A DNA stretch of 64,000 nucleotides from CAVOJV01 sp963696325 (GTDB taxonomy: Bacteria; Pseudomonadota; Gammaproteobacteria; Competibacterales; Competibacteraceae), in the NCBI GenBank assembly GCA_963696325.1, contig CAVOJV010000047.1, forward strand, positions 1 to 64,000, in the 5' to 3' direction. The notes beneath the pieces were generated by a model that was not told the origin of the DNA, made no database searches, and saw nothing but the letters and a program-made list of their open reading frames with translations. The position numbers and the translations under genes were made by a program. Below are positions 56,604 through 64,000 of this stretch, piece by piece. Numbering within the stretch: the first letter of the stretch is position 1; each line of letters opens with the position of its first letter.

Positions 56604-59600
56604 GGCGATTGAACTCCTTGCCGCTGTCCGCGCGGCCTTCGCGGGCCAGAAATTCGGCGACGGCTAGAAAATCGCGGATGAGGTCGGTGGCGGTGCTTTT
56701 ATCTTCTTCCGGCTTGGAGGATGAACCCGCGAGGGACACTGCCAGTTTGCCGAGTCCACGACCAAGGTCGGTGGCTCGCTGTTTGTCCTCTTTACGCTGG
56801 CATTGCCGGGCAAATTGATAGGCCAGATTATCGGCCAGCAGCTTTTCGTACAGCGCCGGGTCGCTGAATTCGCTGGGCGGCGGCAGTTGCGGCAGCCAGC
56901 TTTGCGCCAGATAGGCCACGCGCCGCGACAGTTGCGGGTTGGCCAGCGCCTCCCGCAAGCGCAGCAGCATTCCGATGGGGGTGTTTTCAAGACCTTGCAC
57001 TGGATCATGATCGCCAAACCAGCGGCTGACCAGTTCCACCATGCCGCCGGACCGCTTGAGTACGCGGACGGTGAACGCATCGCGTCCGCCCTGGTTCTTG
57101 GCCTGTTTTTCCGCATCCCGTAGTTGCCGCAACACCGCGCCCAGCGGGGCGGAATGGTGGGCGATGACCGCGCCAGCAGAAGCGGTCGCCTTGCCGCCCA
57201 TCACCCGATACAGCCGGTCGCGGAGCAGCACATGACCGCTTGGCGAATTTTCAGACTGCTGTCGTCCACGCCCAGCAAGCGCCAGGCATGATCGGCGGCA
57301 TCGCCCGTTGGAAACACTCCGCTGTAGGCCAGTCGCAGCAGCGCCAGTGCCGGCAGCAGGTCGTCTACCGACACCATCGCCAGCACGTCATCGCCGCCGG
57401 CGTAAATCAGCTTGCCCTTGCAGACCGTCTCGACGATATACGGGGCCAAATGCAGCGCGAAACTGTTGAGCGCCGAGGAAATGGCGATGTGGCGGGCGGG
57501 TGAAACCGGGCGTTTGGCTTCGGCGTAACTCTTCAAGTTCTCCTGCTGGAATTTTCCGGCGATGGCGTTACGAATTTGCGGATGCCAAGTGTCCTGATAA
57601 GCCAGCGAATAAGCCTTTTCGCCACCGGACAGCCACGCGCCCATGTTGTCGCCGTCCAGCATGATCAGGGCGTAATAGGCTTCGGGTTTCTGGCCAAGCA
57701 CTTTCTCGATTAAGCCGTTGACGCCTTGCAAAGCGTCATCGTCAACGCTGTCTTCAGCTTCGCGAAGGGTGTCCAGCCAAGCCGGCAACCGTTCGGCGAT
57801 ACGCCGGACATGCGAGGGATACTGGCCCCAGCGCAATTCATCCGCGATTTTCCGGGGCAGCGCGGAGCGTTCGGTCGCCGCTTCCATCCGCGCCGCCAGC
57901 GCGCCCACGTCCCGGTCCATGATGTCGGCTTTGCCGGCGCGGCCTTGCAGCCAATTCCATATACTGGTTGCCAGCGCCATCGTGTGCGTGGAGACGACGT
58001 AGCGCCGCACGTCCTGATCGAGCAGGTCTTCGATTTCGTGGACGAACAGCGTCGGCCACAACCGCTTGAGCGTACACGGGGCGCAAAGGTGTTCGCCCTT
58101 GCGCGCCCAGGAAGGTTTGCGTTCGGCGACCCGATTCCAAAGCGTATCGCCGCGCTGATTGGGATGAAAGGCGAGTTGCGCTGGGTCGGTCGTCAGCCAT
58201 TCCCGCTCGCCGCAAAGCGAACAGCGGTAGCCGACTTGCGGTAGTTGCGTAAATGGCCGGACCGCCTTGGCCGCCGCCTGCATCCGGTCCAGCAAATCGT
58301 AAAGGGCGGGATAAAGTACGCCGGCGTTCGGATGGTAAAAGCGCGCGCCGTCCACCTTGATTTCCCGGCTCAGCAGTTTCCATGCGTCCCCGCCCAGAAA
58401 ACCCTTGTCCACACCGGTTCGAAACGGCGCTTGCGCCGCTTCCAGTTCCGTGGTGTCCACGCCCTGCCCGGTTTCCCGCGCCAGCGGCGCGAACGGAACC
58501 AGCGCCCAATGTACTTCCGGGAAATTTTCCAGTTGGGCGGTAATTTGCGCGCGGGCATATAGGTCGGGGGCGTCGGTCACACCGGCGGTTTTCAACAACT
58601 CCTTCAAGGCGGCTTCAGCTTGTTCATTCACCCACGCCCGCACGGTATCGGTAACTTGCCGCGCCAGTTCCGCGCCCAGTGCCGCCGGGACGATGGCGAC
58701 GAATTTGTTGGGCAATGCGGCGGCGAACAGCGGATTAGCGTCGGTTTGCCGGTTCAGCCAGTCCGCGCCGTCAAAGTAATGCTCCGGTAGCCCCATTTCC
58801 TTGAGCAGCCACAAATCCACCTGCGGCACGCCACGCAACTGCGGGAAAAGCACTGCGTCCGGCCCCAGTTCGCCGCAAATCACCTTCAAAGCTTGCCATG
58901 CCAGCCGGGACAGCAGATGAGAACCGGCCCATAGGTCGGAGGTGGTGCGCGCCTGAGCGATGAAACCCTGCACTGGCCCGAAACTCATCGCCAGCAGCGC
59001 TGGATTGTGTTCCGGGTCGAGCGCAAAGGCGCTGGCGAAGGCGGAGGTCAGATCTAGATGGTTCCAGATCGTGTGATCGGGTACACGGGTGTCAGCGGGC
59101 AACAATTGCCAGAGTGCACCCAAGTTGGCGATGCCGAGCTGGCCGAGTTCCGGCCCGAACCGCCAGAATGCCAGCGCGGTTTACGCCGGGCGCACCGTCC
59201 GCGTCTTCCGGGCACGATGAGATTGGCGAAAGTGATTGGTGCTGAGCGGTTTCAGTTGAGCTGGCGTCCAAGTCCTAGAGGTTGCCGAGATCGTAAGTTC
59301 TGACCGGATAGCGGGTGAATTAAGTACCGGCTGTTCGTCAAAATCGACTTGAGTCCATTTCGGCGAAGCGCCCATCGTTCATTCGAGGGGCAATTGCGGG
59401 CGGTCGGCGGCGGCGGCCCAGCGGTCGGCTTGCTTGACGAATGTGCTGTTCAATGGCGGCAGGAATACCATCGGACGGAAGAGCTGTTGCCGCAATTCCC
59501 GCACGGTGCCGCCTTCATGGCCGGCGGGGTCGCGCAATAGCACCAGCGCCTTTTCGGCGGGGTCGTGAATCCGGGCAGCGAGTTTGGCTTGCCAAAGAAG

Positions 59601-59609
59601 GTCGGTCAT
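56596..59609 (-). CDS. cmr2: Cas10/Cmr2, signal-generating large subunit (several frameshifts)
   Basis: The N-terminus (MTDLLWQAKLAARIHDPAEKALVL) has the HD pair. The rest is broken near 59375, 59330 and 59180 but resumes as the palm and zinc-ribbon regions: SFGPVQGFIAQARTTSDLWAGSHLLS, YRCSLCGEREWL...HLCAPCTLK (two CxxC pairs) and the cyclase motif IYAGGDDVLAMV. A final shift near 57235 leads to the C-terminal SAGAVIAHHSAPLGAVLRQL. With GGDD present the protein would make cyclic oligoadenylate, matching the CARF effectors. Length when repaired, about 1000 residues, is normal. It starts 12 bases after hicA. Confidence 0.87.
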
Positions 59610-59621
59610 GTCGTCAAATCC

Positions 59622-59849
59622 TTATGGTTCGGTTTCAAACAAGCGACGCGGTAAGCCAGATTGCCGAATGATGGACTGCAAGGTGCCAATGCGTACTTCG
59701 GTATGATCGGGCACGGGTATGGTGAACGTGCCGTCGGGCGTCATTTTCTGCATGACGATATGGCTGCCGCGCCGCCTGACCTCGGTAAAGCCCGCGCCTC
59801 GCAAAATGGCGCAGACCGCTTCACCCGACAGCACCCGTAATCTGCCCAT
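59622..59849 (-). CDS. hicA: HicA-type mRNA interferase
   Basis: A 75-residue double-stranded-RNA-binding-like toxin: SGEAVCAILRGAGFTEVRRRGSH with the catalytic His30, and TIPVPDHTEVRIGTLQSIIRQSGL. It overlaps hicB by 29 bases and is followed by cmr2 after 12 bases. HicA cleaves mRNA when free of HicB. Gene order (antitoxin first, toxin second) is the reverse of the commoner hicA-hicB. Confidence 0.88.
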   Translation of the reverse strand: MGRLRVLSGEAVCAILRGAGFTEVRRRGSHIVMQKMTPDGTFTIPVPDHTEVRIGTLQSIIRQSGLPRRLFETEP

Positions 59850-60057
59850 CGGTCACCTCGATTTGCGTGATGTAAATCTCCCCGGAAAACCGCTGCTGTA
59901 TTTCCTGAGGGGAGGCGCATTCCAGAAACAGCTTGACGGCTTCTTGCAGATTGCTCCGCGCCCCCGGAATGTCATCCCCTTGACTGGCAACGTCTAATTC
60001 CGGACATAAGGCGACATAGCCCGTTCCTTCCCGTTCGATGATGGCGGTGAGTTTCAT
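59821..60057 (-). CDS. hicB: HicB-type antitoxin
   Basis: A 78-residue protein with the HicB partial RNase-H fold: KLTAIIEREGTGYVALCPELDVASQGDDIPGARSNLQEAVKLFLE. The C-terminal DNA-binding domain of larger HicB proteins is missing. It follows cmr1 by 18 bases on the same strand, so the pair is embedded in the cmr transcript. Confidence 0.87.
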   Translation of the reverse strand: MKLTAIIEREGTGYVALCPELDVASQGDDIPGARSNLQEAVKLFLECASPQEIQQRFSGEIYITQIEVTDGQITGAVG

Positions 60058-60075
60058 GGTTCGATTCTCCGGTAT

Positions 60076-61164
60076 TCAATGAGCGAGGCGCTGCATCTTG
60101 TCATTCAGTGTTTGATGCACGGTTTGCCAGACACCGAGTTGCTGTTCGACAATCCAGTTCCGGTCTGCCGTGTTAAGCGCATTCAGTAATTCATTGGGAA
60201 TACCGCAGGGCAGGTGATAAATGATGCCTTGATAGCGGTTATCCGCGGTCTTGGCGACTTTGAAGCGGAGTTGATTGGCGAGTCTGAATTGATTGCCCCA
60301 AGGGCTGAAGTTGTGATTCGTAACCGGGTAAGACAGTACATGACGCTGATCAATATGATGATGACGCTCAGGACTGAAGTGGAGTGCTGTTCGGAAAGCG
60401 ATTTTCACTTTTGCCAATTCCTTCATCGCATCCCTCCAGTTGCCGAATTCCTGCTGGGTTCTCCATACAAGCACCCCATTGTTATCGCTTCCCAAGGCGT
60501 GCGGCCAGTCGAGGCTCAGGCAATCGGTGAGCGGACGGGCAATCGTTTGGAGCGTGGCGTGGTTTCCGGTCAGATGTTCAATACCTTGGCCGTCCAGCGC
60601 CAGCGACCCCCAACCGTTGCGAGAACGACCGCCAAGCGTGCCGAACCAGTGGATCAATTGAAGGATGCTTACCAATGCAGTGGTATGGGGAAAAATCACT
60701 GTCAAGTTCGCGTGGTCATCGGCTTGGATGGCAGCATTAGCTTTCAGCTTAGTATTACCTTGCTGGAAAATTAGCGGGCCATAGCCGAGATATAAGTGAG
60801 AACCAACAGGTCGCGGGTGCCCAGCAGGATTGGTGACTTCCGGATGAGTAATCATCGGATCGGGAGTTGGCCACTGCGTCAGTTGTCCGTTTTTCCAGCT
60901 ATCCAGCCGTAACTTGATTTGACTCTGCCGGAACTGATCTTTTAACCAGGCGTTTCCGAACAGTAATCCTTCGTGCTCCCGCATTTGGGCATGGTTATAA
61001 CCGCAGGTTTTGGCCACCACCACCCGCCACCACTGCCTTAGCAGCGCCTTGAACGGCGGGGTGCGCCAAGCGCCGTTCTGCTCGGCATCGCCGAGAAAGG
61101 CTGGTGTGACGAAACGCACGGTATAGGTCTGCCTTGCCATGCGGGGTAAAGGTTGTGCAGTCAT
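60076..61164 (-). CDS. cmr1: Type III-B RAMP protein Cmr1
   Basis: A 362-residue Cas7-group protein with two RRM-like halves. Typical: QTYTVRFVTPAFLGDAEQNGAWRTPPFKALLRQWWR and FGTLGGRSRNGWGSLAL. It binds the 3' end of the crRNA in the Cmr complex. It is the first gene of the operon; an ATG at 61164 is used and the stop is 18 bases before hicB. Confidence 0.9.
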   Translation of the reverse strand: MTAQPLPRMARQTYTVRFVTPAFLGDAEQNGAWRTPPFKALLRQWWRVVVAKTCGYNHAQMREHEGLLFGNAWLKDQFRQSQIKLRLDSWKNGQLTQWPTPDPMITHPEVTNPAGHPRPVGSHLYLGYGPLIFQQGNTKLKANAAIQADDHANLTVIFPHTTALVSILQLIHWFGTLGGRSRNGWGSLALDGQGIEHLTGNHATLQTIARPLTDCLSLDWPHALGSDNNGVLVWRTQQEFGNWRDAMKELAKVKIAFRTALHFSPERHHHIDQRHVLSYPVTNHNFSPWGNQFRLANQLRFKVAKTADNRYQGIIYHLPCGIPNELLNALNTADRNWIVEQQLGVWQTVHQTLNDKMQRLAH

Positions 61165-61306
61165 GCTTTTGAGTCTCCTTGTCTGCCCAGGCGGGTAATC
61201 TACTGTTCAATATTCATCACTCAATGTGGTTTGTCCGCTCTGGCAAGCTTGCGGCCTTCCACCCACTCTGTGATAGTAAACTAAGTCCATAACCAGGTTT
61301 TCAACC

Positions 61307-61552
61307 ATGATCATCCTCAACATCCACGAAGCGAAAACTCATCTTTCCCGCTACCTCGAAGCGTTGCAACAGGGTGAGACCATTTTGCTCTGTAAGCGCA
61401 ACCGCCCGATTGCGGAAATCCGACCACTGCCGGTTCTCAGTTCGGAGCCACGCCCCATCGGTTTGGGCAAGGGTGAGTTCACGGTTCCTCCCAGCTTTTT
61501 TGAACCGCTGCCGGACGAGGTGGTAGATAGGTTCATGGGGCTGGAACCATGA
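61307..61552 (+). CDS. Phd/YefM-type antitoxin
   Basis: An 81-residue protein starting MIILNIHEAKTHLSRYLEAL, the typical Phd DNA-binding N-terminus (prevent-host-death family). It overlaps the PIN toxin by 4 bases. It lies opposite to, and upstream of, cmr1. Confidence 0.85.
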   Translation: MIILNIHEAKTHLSRYLEALQQGETILLCKRNRPIAEIRPLPVLSSEPRPIGLGKGEFTVPPSFFEPLPDEVVDRFMGLEP

Positions 61553-61935
61553 GGCTGTTGCTCGATACCTGTACCTTTCTCTGGATCGTGGGCGACGACC
61601 CGGCACTTTCCGTACGTGCCCGCGAGTTGTTCGCCCAGCCCGACAACGAGGTCTTCCTGAGCGTGGTTTCGGTTTGGGAGATCATTGTCAAGCACCAACT
61701 TGGCAGGTTGCCCTTGCCAACCCCGCCGCGCGCGTTTGTCTCCGGGCATCGGGAACGTCACCGCATCGCCGCTCTGCCCTTGGAGGAGGATGCGGTATTC
61801 CAATTGCCCGCGCTGCCGGAAAGACACAAAGACCCCTTCGACCGGATGCTGATTTGCCAGGCGATCCACCATGGTCTCACCTTGCTTACCCCCGATCCCG
61901 CGATCCACCAGTATCCCGTCGCAGATGTTTGGTAA
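61549..61935 (+). CDS. vapC: PIN-domain toxin, VapC-like
   Basis: A 128-residue PIN RNase: MRLLLDTCTFLWIVGDD (Asp6), VVSVWEIIVKHQLGRL (Glu) and HKDPFDRMLICQA (Asp). The WEIxxKxxxGKL-like pattern puts it in a subfamily often annotated PIN-domain/VapC of the PhdYefM-partner type. Catalytic acids intact. Confidence 0.88.
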   Translation: MRLLLDTCTFLWIVGDDPALSVRARELFAQPDNEVFLSVVSVWEIIVKHQLGRLPLPTPPRAFVSGHRERHRIAALPLEEDAVFQLPALPERHKDPFDRMLICQAIHHGLTLLTPDPAIHQYPVADVW

Positions 61936-61989
61936 TCCCGTTCCCCTAGAGCAATCGCGCGATGGAGAGGCGCTTGTAGGCAAAGTCGT

Positions 61990-63180
61990 TCAGATTGGAT
62001 TTGTCGGCAACTGTAGCGGCGCGCCACGCAGTTTTAGCTCCGCGGCCTCATCCAACAGCATGGGAATCATCTGCTTCTCGATCCAGTCGGCAAAGACCGT
62101 CCATTCCGCTTTGTTCACTGGAGTAAAGCCGTGGGCGAGAATCGAATGGTTGCGAACTTTAATCCGGTCGCGCATGCGCTCCCGGTGCTCCTTGGCGAAC
62201 TGGCTCGCTGGACCGGTGGTTAGCCTTTCCACCAATTCCCAGGCGGCGAACAGCGGAGCTTGGAGCTTGCCCTCGCGGTTCGCGGCGAGGTTCATTCCCT
62301 CCGGCAGGCGGTCGGCCGGGACATCAGAGGTGTCGATGCCGCAATGTTTGCGCAACAGCCATTGCGCGCTCCATTCCAGGAGACGGTAAACCCGCGCTAC
62401 CGCATCATCATAGCGGCCTTGCGCGGCCCGCCGCTGGGCGTTTCGCCACAGGTCGAACAGCCGCGCCGGCTCCTGGGCGGGCGATTTGGTGACAAGCATT
62501 TTGATGGAATTGAAATAGGGCGCAAGCGCCTGCCCGATTTTGGGCCGATAGGCTTCCAGCGAGTCCAAGGCACTGGCATGATCAAAGCGGTCCCAGGCGT
62601 CGAAAGCCTTGCTGAGATCACGCAGGGTGCGCAGTTTGGCGGCTAGTTCAGTATCCCGCGGTGATGGGAGGCTTGCCAGGCCTTGCGCGGCTTCCCCGTA
62701 GGAAAACCGCCGCCAAGCGGCGATGTAGGGAGCCATCGCCCGTTCCAACCGGATACGCTCGACATTGGCCGGGATCGCCGACTCCATGCCGGACCGCACT
62801 TTCACCAGGTCCGTTCTCGAGCCGGTAACAAGCTGCAATTCGACGGCATCGCTTTCCAAGGCGGCGGTAACCAGCGCCGCCGTCATGGTCTTGGTGCCGC
62901 CGGTGTAATCGGCCAGGAAGCGGCCGTTGGGAAAACGTTTGGAAAGAATGAGCAGCGCGGCGGAAATTTTCTCGAATGCCTGTCCGAGATCATCGGCCAG
63001 CACCTCGACCAGTTCGAATTGGTCCTCGCGCAGGCCAGCCTGGGTAGGGATATTGGGAAGGGTGAGTTTGTCGTCTTTAGGGGATTTCTTGATGATATTC
63101 CCCTTACCCAGAATCTGGGTGTCTGAACCGGGCTTTCCTGTGGCCGGGTCTTTTCCGGAACAGATAAAACAGTAACTTCT
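61990..63180 (-). CDS. TIGR02710-type CARF-HEPN protein, 5' end lost
   Basis: About 395 residues of a Csm6-like effector. CARF part: RFLADYTGGTKTMTAALVTAAL and LQLVTGSRTDLVKVRSG, the conserved core of TIGR02710. The C-terminal HEPN domain carries RNHSILAH (Arg359 to His366, counted from the TTG at 63228). The N-terminal strand and ligand loop that begin such proteins are absent: upstream DNA belongs to a transposase. The open frame reaches a TTG at 63228, which lies in transposon sequence and is unlikely to be used. The effector is therefore probably not made, or only in truncated form. Confidence 0.75.
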   Translation of the reverse strand, partial: RSYCFICSGKDPATGKPGSDTQILGKGNIIKKSPKDDKLTLPNIPTQAGLREDQFELVEVLADDLGQAFEKISAALLILSKRFPNGRFLADYTGGTKTMTAALVTAALESDAVELQLVTGSRTDLVKVRSGMESAIPANVERIRLERAMAPYIAAWRRFSYGEAAQGLASLPSPRDTELAAKLRTLRDLSKAFDAWDRFDHASALDSLEAYRPKIGQALAPYFNSIKMLVTKSPAQEPARLFDLWRNAQRRAAQGRYDDAVARVYRLLEWSAQWLLRKHCGIDTSDVPADRLPEGMNLAANREGKLQAPLFAAWELVERLTTGPASQFAKEHRERMRDRIKVRNHSILAHGFTPVNKAEWTVFADWIEKQMIPMLLDEAAELKLRGAPLQLPTNPI

Positions 63181-63218
63181 CAATAACTCACGGCACGGCA
63201 GACTCCGCCAAAGCCCGT

Positions 63219-64000
63219 TCACGGACAATCTCCGGCAAGGGCGGCATCGCCCGCGTTGTCCAATCGGTCGGTCAGGTAGTCCCAGAACGAGATCCCGAGT
63301 TTCGGCAGGTCTTTTTCAGGCTGGCAAAGCTATCGCGACAGCGTCGCCCCAGGTCGCTGCGCGTTCCGCCGCTGATCTTGCGCCATTTGACATACCCGCG
63401 GATGTCGTTCTCGCTGCCATTGGTGTGCAGAGGGATGTCCGGGCGCTGGAGCACCAGGAGCAACGCGGATTTGTGGGCATGCAGGCGCTTGAGGGTCTGG
63501 TTGAGCGTCGCAAAGGCGGTCCGCTGAGTGACAAGGCGTCGAAGCGCACCTCCAGACCCGTAACCGCCTCTGGATTCGGCTGGCGTTGGTAGGCCTTGAG
63601 GTCGCATAGATATCGAGATCTCGCCGCGCACGCGTGCCAGATCCTGACGATGCTGATCATTGAGCGGGATGAGCTTGTGAACAAGGCGTTCGGCGTGAAC
63701 CCAGCACAAGGCATGGCGCAGAATCGAGAACTGTCCGGCACCATCGCTGACGATGGCCAAGTCTGTGGAAAGTCCTTGCTCCAGCAAGCCGCCGAGCAAG
63801 CCGCCTTCGGTGGCGATGCGGCGATGGCGCTCGGTGGCGATGCCGAGGGTTATCGAGGTGTTTCTCCCAGGCCTCTGCCGTCGCGAGTTCCTGCGTCGGA
63901 TGGCGCTCCAGGCGCTGCAACGGCGCCTTGGGCAGCCCCTGCTCGCGCGCAGATCGAGCGCCTCCATAGTGATGCAATAGCGGCGTTCCCCAGCTTGCAG
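63219..64000 (-). mobile_element. IS66-like transposase, partial, with frameshifts
   Basis: The end of a transposase gene that runs off the right edge of the window. Segments in neighbouring frames give GLSTDLAIVSDGAGQF, CWVHAERLVHKLIPLNDQHR, PLHTNGSENDIRGYVKWRKI, SGGTRSDLGRRCRDSFASLK and, after a shift, LGISFWDYLTDRLDNAGDAA with a stop at 63219. The TNGSENDIR and KISGGTRS patterns resemble the C-terminal DDE part of IS66-type transposases. It appears to have inserted into the 5' part of the CARF-HEPN gene. Inverted-repeat ends were not identified. Confidence 0.65.

Overview
The window is a junction of two unrelated genomes. Positions 1 to about 8450 are archaeal and look like a methanogen of the Methanothrix (Methanosaeta) kind. 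They carry a Sec61-gamma/SecE subunit, a DUF2207 membrane protein, LemA, a GerW/YtfJ-type protein, a ketopantoate-reductase-like protein, and the coenzyme F430 pair cfbB-cfbC. Nearly every gene there is broken by one-base shifts while the protein stays recognisable in the next frame, which points to sequencing error rather than decay. From about 8450 to 64000 the sequence is gammaproteobacterial and GC-rich. The join falls inside an Hsp70-family gene, which has lost its 5' part. The most economical reading is a chimeric metagenome contig, for example from an anaerobic digester. An inter-domain transfer is possible but less likely.

The bacterial part up to about 45 kb is housekeeping and storage metabolism. 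It holds pyruvate kinase; a glgB-glgX-malQ glycogen operon; an acyl-CoA synthetase; PEP carboxylase; glucose-6-phosphate isomerase; prfB with its programmed frameshift; lysS (frameshifted); fdhD; a class I PHA synthase; an ABC-2 exporter; tag; ispG; a quinone oxidoreductase; a DUF6056-like membrane protein; a cell-wall amidase; a carotenoid/retinol-type oxidoreductase; a penicillin-binding carboxypeptidase; and a RecQ-type helicase. Glycogen turnover, PHA synthesis and PEP carboxylase together suggest a glycogen-accumulating organism related to Candidatus Competibacter/Contendobacter. This is inferred from gene content only.

From 45.1 kb to the right edge lies a type III-B CRISPR-Cas defence island, almost all on the minus strand. 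Its adaptation module is doubled: cas2-cas1-cas1'-cas2' in four tightly coupled genes, where the second Cas1 keeps the N-terminal domain but has no recognisable catalytic motifs. Next come a DUF559 endonuclease gene between near-perfect 37-bp inverted repeats, a 16-repeat CRISPR array with its leader at the high-coordinate end, the remnant of a Card1/Can2-like CARF gene, tandem 37-bp palindromes, and csx16 (ring nuclease family). The effector operon is cmr1-hicB-hicA-cmr2-cmr3-cmr4-cmr5-uma2-cmr6-csx1/2. A second CARF-HEPN gene (TIGR02710 type) has lost its 5' end to a transposase at the right edge. Two Phd/VapC-type toxin-antitoxin pairs lie on the opposite strand between these blocks and a HicAB pair sits inside the cmr operon. 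No cas6 is visible, so crRNA processing would need a Cas6 encoded elsewhere.

If the cas genes are intact in the organism, the logic is: a Cmr complex binds target RNA, Cas10/Cmr2 (GGDD present) makes cyclic oligoadenylate, the CARF-HEPN RNases respond, and Csx16 switches the signal off. cmr2 and cmr4 are frameshifted in this sequence, so read quality must be settled before activity is assumed.
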